Of a DNA stretch of 64,000 nucleotides, positions 41,848-50,067 are shown in pieces (the first letter of the stretch is position 1; each line of letters opens with the position of its first letter). This stretch comes from Halorubrum saccharovorum DSM 1137. Its GTDB lineage: Archaea; Halobacteriota; Halobacteria; Halobacteriales; Haloferacaceae. The position numbers and the translations under genes were made by a program. The notes under the pieces were generated by a model. That model was not told the origin of the DNA. It was given only the letters and a program-made list of their open reading frames with translations, and made no database searches. Location: assembly GCF_000337915.1 (NCBI RefSeq), contig NZ_AOJE01000057.1, positions 16,719 to 80,718 on the forward strand, in the 5' to 3' direction.

Positions 41848-41879
41848 AGGCGCTGACGCGCCGCCCCACTGCTCTTACA
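41848..41879 (-). promoter_or_regulatory. Double hairpin upstream of the OB-fold gene
   Basis: On the minus strand CCCCCACTG / CAGTGGGG and GGCGC / GCGCC stems lie 20-60 bp before the start codon, followed by TTCGGAATC. The second hairpin and its trailing bases resemble those before the TFB gene at 49851. Confidence 0.5.
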
Positions 41880-42099
41880 GTGGGGGTTCTCACGGACCCA
41901 CACTCACCAGCGACGGCATTGAGTAGTTCGTCACCGACTGACGCCGTCTCCGAGGTGCCCGCGCCGCGCCTTCACGCCGGACGCTGTCCGGCGCGGCGCG
42001 GCACCGACGGCTCCCCGCACAGACGAGTGCGGGGGTGAATCTCGAGGTGAGCGCGCGGTCACCGCCGTATACCCAGCCGGTCACCGCGGGTCGGCGCCG

Positions 42100-42122
42100 C
42101 CGTCCGTCGTCAGACGCAACGG
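42100..42122. repeat. Hairpin repeat, copy 1
   Basis: The sequence is CCGTC, CGTC, loop GTCA, GACG, CAACGG. The outer CCGT/ACGG and inner CGTC/GACG arms pair. Flanking GGCGCCGCC / GGCGGCGCC extends the stem. Confidence 0.7.
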
Positions 42123-42247
42123 GCGGCGCCGAGACGGCACGGCCGGGGGGTATACGGTGGTGAACGGCCTCGCATACGGCCACATCGAGGGACGCAGCGG
42201 GCGAGCACCGCCGGACCCGTGCGGGGCCGGACCCGCGCGAGCCTGTC

Positions 42248-42270
42248 CCGTCCGTCACCAGACGCAACGG
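42248..42270. repeat. Hairpin repeat, copy 2
   Basis: The arms are the same as in copy 1, with the loop ACCA. Flanking CGCGCGAG and CTCGCGCG can extend the stem. Confidence 0.7.
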
Positions 42271-42690
42271 AAACGCCTCGCGCGGCACGCCCGCCCCGTG
42301 CGGCACGCCCGCGGCAGCACAGCCCGTCGCGACCGAGGTCGAGCGGACGCCCGGCCGGCAGCGCAGCCGGTCCCGAGGAACGCCCGGACCCGGGGCATAC
42401 CGGGGCGAGCACGGCGAACCCCGGTAGCCGCGGCAGCCCGGCGGGAAATCGGGACGAGGGCGAGTGCCCGAGCGGCGAGCAGCCCGACCCGGACCGCGCA
42501 GGCGGCCACGTCTGAACCGCCGGCCGTCGGCGCGACCGCAGCGAGGGAGCGCCGACGCACCGGCCGGTGAAGATGCAGTCGTCCGGCTCCGGTCGAACCC
42601 GGTCGCGGGCCGAGTGCTCGCAGACCCGCTTGCGGGTGAGTCCGGTATCGGGCGACTGCACCCGGCCCGACCCGGTCCCGTGACCGTGCC

Positions 42691-42713
42691 CCGTCCGTCG
42701 TTAGACGCAACGG
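42691..42713. repeat. Hairpin repeat, copy 3
   Basis: The arms are the same as in copies 1 and 2, with the loop GTTA. Only the loop differs between copies. Confidence 0.7.
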
Positions 42714-42929
42714 CAGCGCGAAAGCCCGGGCCCGGCAGGAACGGTCTGCCGGCCGGAGCGCGCGCAACCCGAGGAGGTACCCCCGAACGTACGGGAGTCA
42801 CGCACCGGGCAACCGACCCAGATGCTGCCTGGTATCCCGGATGTCGGAGCAGCGCACCCGCCTAACTCAGACCTATCTCTGGGCCGCGAACAACGCGGGG
42901 GGCCAGCGGTGGGCGAGGCAGGTCGCTAC

Positions 42930-43320
42930 GACTCTGTTGAAATCCTCTTCTTCAGATATATTATTATCTGAAACGTCTGGTCGCTAAAGAGTCCGTACGT
43001 GTTATATTAAGCAGTACATTTTCACGAGATCCGGCTCATGAATCACAATCCGAGGAGTACAAATCTAATACCAAAGAACACGATAACAACCCCCGCGATC
43101 CGGCCGACAGTAATCGATAGTTGAGTCATTTCGACATCAGCCGCAGTCTGTTTTGTTCCCCATGATTGCGCGATACGATAGTATTTATCCATAATAGGGG
43201 GATACACTGCGAACAACCCGCCTATAAATATAGATATAATTCCAAATCCGATCACCGGAAGACTGATCATAAGATATTGTGGCAGGTACCCAAGCAAATG
43301 TCTTGTCCCTCCTGTTCGGT
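42930..43320. mobile_element. IS6-like A-end remnant carrying a small membrane protein gene
   Basis: GACTCTGTTGAAATCC at 42930-42945 is followed by TTCAGATATATTAT and CTGAAACGTCTGGTCG, matching the A-ends at 47009 and 47979. The opposite end was not found, so this copy is probably truncated. The cargo gene at 43043-43297 points toward the A-end. The right boundary given is approximate. Confidence 0.5.
43043..43297 (-). CDS. Small membrane protein carried by an IS6-like element
   Basis: The 84-residue protein starts MLGYLPQYLMISLPVIGFG. It has two hydrophobic helices, one near the N terminus and one at the C terminus, separated by a polar loop (YYRIAQSWGTKQTAADVEM). The layout is like DUF6199-type small membrane proteins, but this is weak. 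It is the only gene between the IS6-like end at 42930 and the gene-poor stretch that follows. Confidence 0.5.
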   Translation of the reverse strand: MLGYLPQYLMISLPVIGFGIISIFIGGLFAVYPPIMDKYYRIAQSWGTKQTAADVEMTQLSITVGRIAGVVIVFFGIRFVLLGL

Positions 43321-43671
43321 CATAGGTTCATTTCGATAGGCACTGGTCCTGTACTGAGCGATTCGCGACATCCCTATACTGACTGAACACTCTCTCGTGA
43401 ACTGGTCTCAGTTTGTATTATAGTCGAACGCTCTACTCCGTCCACCCTGAATATATGGCTGAACTGCCAGAGACCAGGGCATCGACAGCCACCCCAAGCC
43501 ACTTGGAGCGTCTGCTCGCGCTCGCCTCACGCCGGAGACGACTGCGAGTTTCACACCTCGGCGAATAGGCATACCCAACTCTGTCCGCCTCGCACACGGT
43601 TGCGGGGTGGTTGAGACACTGCCGCTATGCGACGACAGTACGGCTGCTCAATTAGATGCCGATAGGGCATC
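43321..43671. other. Gene-poor stretch
   Basis: No convincing gene is present. A 37-codon ORF at about 43455-43568 reads LERLLALASRRRRLRVSHLG, which may be a fragment of a haloarchaeal winged-helix protein. TACTGAGCGATTC at about 43350 is shared with 46214 and may be an old IS fragment. Confidence 0.35.
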
Positions 43672-44961
43672 CTAATTCGTTGGGAGGCGCGCTATTCCTC
43701 CCTCGCTGCGGTAAGAGACGTATAGCCTGTCAGTGGCCGCTGTCACGCCGATTCGGTAAGACTCCGGGTCGTACTGCCACTGGCGTGTCCCACTGGCGGG
43801 GTCGTAGGCGGCGAGTTCAGTTCCACTAGCCACGACGAGCACTGCCCCCACACGCGCCAGCGTGTCGACGGTTCCACCGATCGCGATGTCGGTCGTCGTC
43901 TGCCACTGGCGGGTGCCATCACGGGTGAACGCATCCAGTCGGATCAGGATCCCGCCGTCGGGATCGTTGACAGAGCTCGCGACGAACACGCGCTGTGGAG
44001 TCGCGGTCACCGTTTCAAGCTCGTAGCCGACGTTTTGACGCCACTGAACGGACCCGTCATCATGGCTGAGAGCAACGAGTTCGTCCGCACGATCGGGACG
44101 GCCGGCCCGCACATAGGTGTGCTCACCGAGCCAGAGTGGCGGCCCGTGGTAACTGGTCACCTCGCCAGCGATCGCGGTTCGCCACACCACGTGCCCATCG
44201 GCGGCTCGGCGCATCCGGACAGTGGAATCCCGAACGGTGACGATTCGATTATCGGCAGCGACCACGTGGGGATAGCTGTCGCGAGCGGACGACTCCCACA
44301 GTAGCTCACCGGATTCCGGCGCGAGCGCCACTAGTTTTGTCTCCCCATCCGGATTCGGCACTGGCAACAGACACGCAGCGGCACTGAGCGTCGGGACCGG
44401 ATACTGGGGGCCGGATCGCTGGAAGCGGCGTGTCCCATCGTAGGCGTCGTAGCCGACAACCGTCTCATCGACCGGATCAATGCTGACCAGCAGCGATCCC
44501 CGCCGCCCGAGCCAGCCGTTGCGAGCCTGCCCCGCTACGTGCCAGCGCTCGCCTCCTTCCAGTCCAACGGTGTAGAGGTCACCGTCGGTGCTGTGGGCGT
44601 GAACCGGGCCACCCGATGCCGGGACGGCCGGTTGCGTCTCGATTGGTCCCCCGGTCTCGAAGGTAAACGCTGCCTCCCCGTCAGGCGTGAACGCGTGGAG
44701 TCGCTTATCCTGTCCCCCGACGACGACGTGGTCAGCTGTCGCGGCTGGAGGACCTGCTGTCGAGGCCTCGGTGAAGTCACGCTCCCAGCGCGGTTGCACG
44801 CCGCCCGTGAGCGACTGTACGTTACACCCTGCGAGACCGGCGACACCAACCGAGGCAATTGAGGCGAGCGCCTGCCGGCGCGACACCGCCCGGCCGGACT
44901 GTCGCCTGCCCGTCTGTCGCTCCGGGGCCTGCGTTTCGGTAGGTGGGGTCGAGTCACGCAT
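43672..44961 (-). CDS. Tat lipoprotein with PQQ-like beta-propeller (1)
   Basis: The 429-residue protein has a twin-arginine motif (SRRQALASIASVGVAGLAGC) with a lipobox Cys. Blade-like repeats follow (AHSTDGDLYTVGLEGGERWHV, VALAPESGELLWESS, VALSHDDGSVQWRQN, AAYDPASGTRQWQYD) typical of PQQ-type propellers. It probably sits on the outer face of the membrane and may act in surface protein assembly or sensing. Its start overlaps the end of 44954-46129 by 8 bp. Confidence 0.8.
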   Translation of the reverse strand: MRDSTPPTETQAPERQTGRRQSGRAVSRRQALASIASVGVAGLAGCNVQSLTGGVQPRWERDFTEASTAGPPAATADHVVVGGQDKRLHAFTPDGEAAFTFETGGPIETQPAVPASGGPVHAHSTDGDLYTVGLEGGERWHVAGQARNGWLGRRGSLLVSIDPVDETVVGYDAYDGTRRFQRSGPQYPVPTLSAAACLLPVPNPDGETKLVALAPESGELLWESSARDSYPHVVAADNRIVTVRDSTVRMRRAADGHVVWRTAIAGEVTSYHGPPLWLGEHTYVRAGRPDRADELVALSHDDGSVQWRQNVGYELETVTATPQRVFVASSVNDPDGGILIRLDAFTRDGTRQWQTTTDIAIGGTVDTLARVGAVLVVASGTELAAYDPASGTRQWQYDPESYRIGVTAATDRLYVSYRSEGGIARLPTN

Positions 44962-46129
44962 CGGTGATCGCCTCCGGAGCGATCCGCGTCAGCCCGAATG
45001 TCTGCCCGAGATACACGGTCTCACCGGCCGCCTGCGCCCACTCAATGCTGCCACCGTCCTCGAAGGGCCTTCCGCTGAGTTCGACCGTTCGGACGCGTGT
45101 TCCATCTAGTTGATGAACGTAGAGCACAGTGGGGGAGAACGGGACGGTGCCACTTGGACCGCGGATATGATGGGATCCACCGACTAGTGTCACGAGGCGG
45201 TCGTCGATGCGGAACGGGCCGTGCGTCACGGCGTTTGCGAGGTCATCGCGCCACAACTGCTCGCCTGTGGCCGGATCGAACGCCCGGAGCGTGTAGTCTG
45301 CGCCGCCGACATACACCCGGTCCTCGGTTGCCAACGGCCGTGCGAACACCGTGTTCGCCAACGAGCCACGCCAGGCGATACTCCCGTCTGCGATATCCAG
45401 CGCCAGCAACTCCTCAGTCGCGGCACCAAAATACGCGTTCCCGTGGGCAACGCCAACCGCTGACAGCGCAGCACCGACGTCACGCGTCCAGCTGACTGTC
45501 CCGTCCTGGGTGAGCAAGCACACACGACCGTCGACGAGGGGCGCAACGACACCACCGGCCGTCGCGCCGGGCGCCCCCGACAACGACGCGGACAGCTGGT
45601 GTGTGAACAGCGTTTCTCCGTCTGCCCGGGCAACCCCGACCACTCGGTCGGGGACGTCATCTTCGGTGCCAGAGATCGGAACGACGATACGGTCACCGAG
45701 CGGGATCGGAGCGAACGCAACGACCCCTGGATCGGCTTCATCGATCGGTGCGAGCGGGCGCTGCCAGACGGTGTCCCCCGTGGTCGCATCGACTGCGACC
45801 ATGGTTTCGGCCTTTGAGATGGCATACGCCCGCCCGTTACCGAGGCCGACTGGCGATTTTTCGCCTTTGGCGACCGTCACGGTCCAGGTAGTTTCCCCAG
45901 TCTGGGTGCGGAGGCCGGCGACGATTGGTCGATCTCGGAACGGACTACGGGAACCGACAATCAGGTGCCTGGCCGCGGTCATGGCGATAGATGACGGCTC
46001 ACGAGCGTCCGTATACCACGATCGCTGAATCGGACCCGACTCCGTACTGCGAAGTGCGGCACAGCCGGCAACACTACCGACAACGCCGGTCATTACTCCG
46101 AGGGCTACCCGACGGGTCAGAGAGGGCAT
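44954..46129 (-). CDS. Tat-type lipoprotein with PQQ-like beta-propeller (2)
   Basis: The 391-residue protein starts MPSLTRRVALGVMTGVVGSV and has AGC as a lipobox. Repeats such as VAVDATTGDTVWQRP, LALDIADGSIAWRGS and RAFDPATGEQLWRDD mark a PQQ-type propeller. It is a paralogue of the downstream gene and is co-transcribed with it. Function unknown. Confidence 0.8.
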   Translation of the reverse strand: MPSLTRRVALGVMTGVVGSVAGCAALRSTESGPIQRSWYTDAREPSSIAMTAARHLIVGSRSPFRDRPIVAGLRTQTGETTWTVTVAKGEKSPVGLGNGRAYAISKAETMVAVDATTGDTVWQRPLAPIDEADPGVVAFAPIPLGDRIVVPISGTEDDVPDRVVGVARADGETLFTHQLSASLSGAPGATAGGVVAPLVDGRVCLLTQDGTVSWTRDVGAALSAVGVAHGNAYFGAATEELLALDIADGSIAWRGSLANTVFARPLATEDRVYVGGADYTLRAFDPATGEQLWRDDLANAVTHGPFRIDDRLVTLVGGSHHIRGPSGTVPFSPTVLYVHQLDGTRVRTVELSGRPFEDGGSIEWAQAAGETVYLGQTFGLTRIAPEAITDA

Positions 46130-46404
46130 TACTCAACTGTTGCGACGACGGTTGTATCAGTCTTGTTTCTATCGCGAAAATTATCTGTAATCGAGAAGGC
46201 GAGATTTCACCGGTACTGAGCGATTCCCGAGTTCTCTGTCGTGACCGCGCAGAGTGATTGGTCTACATGATGAAGGAGACAGGCGGTGGTGAGTTCACGG
46301 AACTGTTGCCACCACCACCGTGACCGGACGAACGCCCCGTACTCCCACGTGAGCGTTGAGTTGGCGATCTCTGAGTGACTCCGTTGGCCCCACTCTCTAA
46401 CTCC

Positions 46405-46869
46405 TTAGCGATCCCTGACCGGCCTGGGAATTCCAGACACGGTAAAACGGGCGACCGTTCCGCAGCGGGGACACTCGTCGACGAACGCACAGACTCGAAG
46501 CGAGAGTTCGACCTCCCGACAGTTCCCGCAGACGGAACACGCAAAGGGGGTCCGATACCGGACTGCCGGCCGGTGCTGCGGCGGTCGTCTCCAAGGGGTC
46601 GATGCCGCGGTCGGCGTGTCGCGAGCCGGCGGTGTTGGGGAGTGGGCTTGCGTCGGCGCTGAGTGCTCCTGGGATTCCGTCTGAGCCCACGCACCGAGTG
46701 CGACGGCCGCTGCCCCCTCCTCGAGCACGCCGTCGATGGCAGCCGCCAGTTCGGCGAGCGGCTTGGAGATGTCGGCGTCGCCGTGGGTCTCAACCGCGTT
46801 CTCGAAGAGCCAGTCGCGGAGCGTCGCTGCGGTTTCTCTCTTGACCGTGTACGATGGATGTGCGTTCAT
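46405..46869 (-). CDS. Zinc-finger plasmid protein of unknown function
   Basis: The 154-residue protein starts MNAHPSYTVKRETAATL. It has a helical N-terminal half, a Pro/Thr-rich linker and a C-terminal zinc finger (CSVCGNC...CPRCGTVARF). The leader dyad-like sequence at 46879-46905 is directly followed by the IS6-like end at 46912, so that insertion has replaced the region upstream of the promoter. No family is recognised. Confidence 0.6.
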   Translation of the reverse strand: MNAHPSYTVKRETAATLRDWLFENAVETHGDADISKPLAELAAAIDGVLEEGAAAVALGAWAQTESQEHSAPTQAHSPTPPARDTPTAASTPWRRPPQHRPAVRYRTPFACSVCGNCREVELSLRVCAFVDECPRCGTVARFTVSGIPRPVRDR

Positions 46870-46878
46870 TCGGATCTC

Positions 46879-46905
46879 ACTCCCCCCCTTGTGGGCCCGA
46901 CAAAC
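46879..46905 (-). promoter_or_regulatory. Degenerate leader dyad cut short by an IS6-like insertion
   Basis: Coding strand: GTTTGTCGGGCCC, ACAAGGGG, GGGAGTGAG. It keeps the GTTTGT and G-rich parts of the family. The insertion point lies within about 6 bp of the GTTTGT. Confidence 0.4.
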
Positions 46906-47008
46906 CACAACGGCTCTATTGAAATCCGCAACTGATTATATGTTCTCGGAGCCCTGCTGAATACAGAACGCGAATGTGGCACGTCGCAGTGACGAAATTA
47001 AGATAGAT

Positions 47009-47485
47009 GGCTCTGTTGAAATCCTATTCTTCAGACATATTCTTGCCTGAAACAGCCGGTCGATGAGAGCTGCGTAATTACCGTTTATCTCTTTGTCAAA
47101 CGGTGACGACCAATCATCGCCGAAAGTACTTATAGAGTTAGATGGAACTAATTTCTATGCCCGCATTCGGTATTGGAACCCCGATATTCCTCATCGTACA
47201 AGCCCTCATCTCGTCGTTTGTCTACTCCGAGGCAAAAGAATATGGATCACGCTCCCCGTTAGTCGTAGGAATATCCGTATTCTTACTGGGAGTGGGGTTT
47301 GCACTCATATTCAGTACTGTCGTCGGATTAGTTGCGGTCGAACTTCTTGTTATCTTCATCTACCTTATCGGCGTACACGCTGGTAAAGGGCGTTCCTTCC
47401 CCACCTGAACAGTCTGTTACCTGTATCTCTTGTACTGACCACAACCGGGAAGAATCTATCACTTTTTGAGGATTTCAACAGAGCC
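47009..47485. mobile_element. Nested element 1 with IS6-like ends and 8-bp target duplication
   Basis: Ends GGCTCTGTTGAAATCC (47009) and GGATTTCAACAGAGCC (ending 47485) are flanked by AGATAGAT on both sides (47001-47008, 47486-47493). It is 477 bp and has no transposase. It carries one membrane protein gene. Confidence 0.85.
47142..47408 (+). CDS. Small membrane protein carried by nested element 1
   Basis: The 88-residue protein starts MELISMPAFGIGTPIF. It has two to three hydrophobic helices (IFLIVQALISSFVY, LVVGISVFLLGVGFALIF, VVGLVAVELLVIFIYLIG). It is the only ORF in the element and reads from the A-end toward the B-end. A start at the second Met (47157) is also possible. Function unknown. 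Confidence 0.6.
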   Translation: MELISMPAFGIGTPIFLIVQALISSFVYSEAKEYGSRSPLVVGISVFLLGVGFALIFSTVVGLVAVELLVIFIYLIGVHAGKGRSFPT

Positions 47486-47606
47486 AGATAGATCGATTCG
47501 GTCAGTACAGGAGACTCACAAATCACTCAGTACGGGGGAATCTCGGCACGTTCTGAACAGACAACTTGTGATTTGTCTAACCGTTTATCAGTTGTTTATT
47601 TCGACC

Positions 47607-47979
47607 GGCTCTGTTGAAATCCTTAGGAAGTGATACATTCTGCCCCGGGTGTGGTTAATATAGACGAAGTGGAAATCACCCGTATCTGACGGTTTTAATG
47701 CTGCTGTTGAAAATGAAGCAACATGACCCCGAAGAAGGCTATTACACTATACATTACGCTGCCTTGTCTCCTATACGGCGTATTCTTCATCTTAGCAGTC
47801 ACACGGTATTCCGGCATGATTGAAAGAGAGACGCTGTATACCGCACACACAGTGTTTGCTGGTTACATCGCCCTCATTGTCTACACAAAACGGGACCAAC
47901 TGACCACAGTATAAGCACTTTTTAGCGACCAGTCGTTTCAGGCGATAATATATCTGAAGAATAGGATTTCAACAGAGCC
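47607..47979. mobile_element. Nested element 2 with IS6-like ends and 8-bp target duplication
   Basis: Ends GGCTCTGTTGAAATCC (47607) and GGATTTCAACAGAGCC (ending 47979) are flanked by TTTCGACC (47599-47606, 47980-47987). It is 373 bp. Its ends match those of nested element 1 over about 40 bp, but it is inverted and carries a different gene. Confidence 0.85.
47723..47914 (+). CDS. Small membrane protein carried by nested element 2
   Basis: The 63-residue protein starts MTPKKAITLYITLPCLLYG. It has two hydrophobic helices (LYITLPCLLYGVFFILAV and TVFAGYIALIVYT). It fills the element and reads from the B-end toward the A-end, the reverse of element 1. Function unknown. Confidence 0.6.
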   Translation: MTPKKAITLYITLPCLLYGVFFILAVTRYSGMIERETLYTAHTVFAGYIALIVYTKRDQLTTV

Positions 47980-47990
47980 TTTCGACCCGA

Positions 47991-48410
47991 TTAACCTCCC
48001 CGCTCATACGAGAATACCGTCTTTCGGTCGTTCTCCTCATGGACGTGGTTCAACACCAAATCGTTGATAGTGAAGTTCGCCGTGATCTCGCCGGCGTATG
48101 CCACCGTTGCCGGGCCGTCACAATCGTCACCAGTCGTCTCTGTGGTGAGTTCAACAATCACATCGCCCTCATTGCTGGCGAACGCCGCAGTCTCAAGCGT
48201 GACGCAGTCAATGTCCGCTCTAAAAGCCCCCTCCACAGTAGCGTGGTCGTCGTTCACCGTGACCGTCGCCTTATCCTCCGGATCGTCATTGGCCGTCACT
48301 GATTCAATCTCAACAGTAGCCGAGACCTCGGGAGGAGTGTCACCGAGACACCCACTACCGACGGTAGCCAGTGTAATTCCGGTACCGGCGAGAAACCCTC
48401 GGCGTCTCAT
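47991..48410 (-). CDS. Tat lipoprotein of unknown function
   Basis: The 139-residue protein starts MRRRGFLAGTGITLATVGSGC, a twin-arginine signal with lipobox. The mature part is beta-rich and acidic with two further cysteines. It lies inside the outer IS6-like element (46912-48611) and looks like its cargo. Confidence 0.68.
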   Translation of the reverse strand: MRRRGFLAGTGITLATVGSGCLGDTPPEVSATVEIESVTANDDPEDKATVTVNDDHATVEGAFRADIDCVTLETAAFASNEGDVIVELTTETTGDDCDGPATVAYAGEITANFTINDLVLNHVHEENDRKTVFSYERGG

Positions 48411-48662
48411 ATATGAGACACGGTGAGTGCTAAGTATATGCTTTGTCCCAGTTGTTCAAGTAGGCGGCTGTACTGAGTCGAACAATACGCAGGCACGTTC
48501 TATCGGCTAATTCAGGATTCGTTTTGAGAAAATAACGCAGTCCCCGTGCTGACTACATCCTCTGTATCTCGTATGCCAATCCTGTCAGTCCTTAAGGATT
48601 TCAACAGAGCCACCACACCCTATCTTCAGCCCTAGTGGTGCGACCACATCCAGGTGGTAACG

Positions 48663-48728
48663 AGGTTGTGGCTGCGCGCGCAGCGACCGTAGGGAGCGAG
48701 CACGGAGCGGTGGGCGGGGCGGCGGGGC
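48663..48728. repeat. GC-rich 3' repeat, copy 2 (after the TFB gene)
   Basis: This is the same block order as 40824-40884: GGTTGTGGCTGCGCGCGCAG, a variable bit, GCGAGCACGGAGCGG and GGGGCGGCGGGG. It lies about 45 bp past the TFB stop codon. Confidence 0.7.
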
Positions 48729-48771
48729 GTCCACGGGCGGCGGTCGACAGAAAAATCGGGACCACCCCCGC

Positions 48772-49851
48772 TCACCGCAGGGTGTCCCGCTCTGCTTCGA
48801 GGCCGACACTCGGGTCGTCGGTGCCGTGTTCGTCCGTGTAGGCGTCGACGAGCTCCTGACTGTAGCGGGCGATCCGGTGGCGGGATGTCGCCACGATCGT
48901 GCTCGCCGCCGCGACGACCTGCGGTTGGGTGAGGTGTTTCTCCGGGAGCAGGCGATCCGCCGCGTACAGCGCCGCCGCTGCGACGGTGCACCGTGGCGTC
49001 CCCGAGCCGACCGGCACCTGGTCGCCGAGTTGCAGCAGGTGCTGCGCCAGCCGCCACGTCCGCACGGCTCGCGCTCCGGGGATGGCGTCGGCATCGAGCG
49101 CGTCGACGACCGCCATCACGGCGTTGGGCCTGATGAGCGGCACGTCGAACCCGCACTCGCACCGGATCTTCCGCGCCGCAGCGCACACCCGCTCGTGGGG
49201 TGCTTTGGTGTACCTCGCGACCGCGACGTCGATGTCGTCCCGGTCGACCGACGAGGCCCGTACGGCCAAGAGGACGGCGCCGCCGGCGAGGGCTTCCCAG
49301 GCCATCCGTCCGCCCGGGAGCCGCGCCTCCGAGGCGCTCCGGAGGTGCTGCGCTGCCTGCCTGATGACGTGGTCCGGCAGGCTCAGGTTGCCGCCGATCA
49401 TCTCGACATCCCGCAGCCCCTCGTTGAGCCGCTTTGTCCGCTTGCGCGTCCCGCCGAACTGCATCCGCTGGTGCCATTTCCGGAGGCGCTGGACCGTCTC
49501 CCACTGCTCGTTGCTGAGGGGATTCCCCTGACCGTCGGTGCTCCGTCCGATCTTCGTGTGGAGGCTCTTGTCCGTCCGCAGCGGGTCTACTGTCTCGATG
49601 CTCTGGTCCGCGTCCCCGACCAGTCCGAGGTCGGTCAGCGTCGGGCTCAGGTCGACCCACTCGTCGGCGACGATCAGCCCGCAGTCCGTACAGAACGACT
49701 GTTCGTCTTCGGTGATCACCTGGCCCGCACACTCCGGACAGGCGGATCGCCCCGCCGGCTCGTGTGCGACCGTCGACTCGTGACCGCGTTCCTCGGTGGT
49801 TGTACGCTGTCCGTCCGAAACCGTCTTTTCGCTCGCGTTGTTACTCGACAT
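48772..49851 (-). CDS. tfb: TFB, archaeal TFIIB-type transcription initiation factor
   Basis: The 359-residue protein has an N-terminal zinc ribbon (CPECAGQV...FCTDCGLIVADEW, about residues 38-65), a B-finger-like linker and two cyclin-fold repeats (AALAGGAVLLAVRASSVDRDDIDVAV and AAAALYAADRLLPEKHLTQPQVV). It recruits RNA polymerase to TATA/BRE promoters. Haloarchaea have several TFBs, and plasmid copies are common. The start MSSNNASEKTVS resembles that of the OB-fold gene at 41826. An HPL-type core helix-turn-helix (VAAASTIVATSRHRIARYSQ) closes the second repeat. Confidence 0.88.
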   Translation of the reverse strand: MSSNNASEKTVSDGQRTTTEERGHESTVAHEPAGRSACPECAGQVITEDEQSFCTDCGLIVADEWVDLSPTLTDLGLVGDADQSIETVDPLRTDKSLHTKIGRSTDGQGNPLSNEQWETVQRLRKWHQRMQFGGTRKRTKRLNEGLRDVEMIGGNLSLPDHVIRQAAQHLRSASEARLPGGRMAWEALAGGAVLLAVRASSVDRDDIDVAVARYTKAPHERVCAAARKIRCECGFDVPLIRPNAVMAVVDALDADAIPGARAVRTWRLAQHLLQLGDQVPVGSGTPRCTVAAAALYAADRLLPEKHLTQPQVVAAASTIVATSRHRIARYSQELVDAYTDEHGTDDPSVGLEAERDTLR

Positions 49852-49865
49852 TGCGGTCTCCTGAA

Positions 49866-49883
49866 GGCGCTCACCACAGCGCC
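49866..49883 (-). promoter_or_regulatory. Short hairpin upstream of the TFB gene
   Basis: On the coding strand GGCGCT / AGCGCC pairs around the loop GTGGTG and is followed by TTCAGGAG and the ATG. The tail resembles the one before the OB-fold gene at 41826. Confidence 0.45.
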
Positions 49884-49939
49884 CGACACCGCGGCCCTAA
49901 ACCGCGGTTTCCTCGACGTCACGACCGACAGCACCGGCT

Positions 49940-49995
49940 GCGCGCTCTCGCTCGCGCCTTCGCGAGCGCCCTCTTGGGCGCGAGCGAGAGCGCGC
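49940..49995. repeat. 19-bp perfect inverted repeat (GCGCGCTCTCGCTCGCGCC)
   Basis: The arms are at 49940-49958 and 49977-49995 with an 18-nt spacer that can form a smaller stem. It lies in a 450-bp gene-free GC-rich gap between TFB and the small membrane gene at 50307. Confidence 0.75.
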
Positions 49996-50067
49996 CTGTA
50001 TGAGGTGGCCCCAACCAGCACCGCGCGCCGACCCGCCCGGAGCGAGCGGCCAGCGGAGAAAGCGTGG

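Larger units (their letters stand above)
41880..42929. other. Gene-free, extremely GC-rich kilobase with repeated hairpins
   Basis: No frame here looks like a protein: several overlapping open frames of 150-300 codons exist on both strands, as random GC-rich DNA gives. The region holds three copies of a 23-bp hairpin repeat (42100, 42248, 42691) and a nested inverted repeat at 42067-42155 (GTATACCC / GGGGTATAC outside, GGCGCCGCC / GGCGGCGCC inside). It could encode a structured RNA or be a plasmid maintenance site. Confidence 0.6.
46912..48611. mobile_element. Outer IS6-like element containing two nested elements and a lipoprotein gene
   Basis: The left end is GGCTCTATTGAAATCC at 46912 and the right end GGATTTCAACAGAGCC ends at 48611. 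The flanking octets are ACCACAAC (46904-46911) and ACCACACC (48612-48619), a target duplication with one mismatch. Two inner elements (47009-47485, 47607-47979) split it. Without them it would be about 0.83 kb and would carry only the lipoprotein gene at 47991. No transposase ORF is present. Confidence 0.65.

Noticed and set aside
41890-42801. A 303-codon ORF in the GC-rich kilobase
   Set aside because: Several overlapping frames of similar length exist on both strands, the translation is Arg/Pro/Gly-rich without motifs, and the hairpin repeats are read in different frames.
46263-46404. C-terminal fragment reading GSTGRSSGHGGGGNSS on the minus strand
   Set aside because: It looks like the end of some low-complexity protein, but no start or domain supports it, so I left it out.
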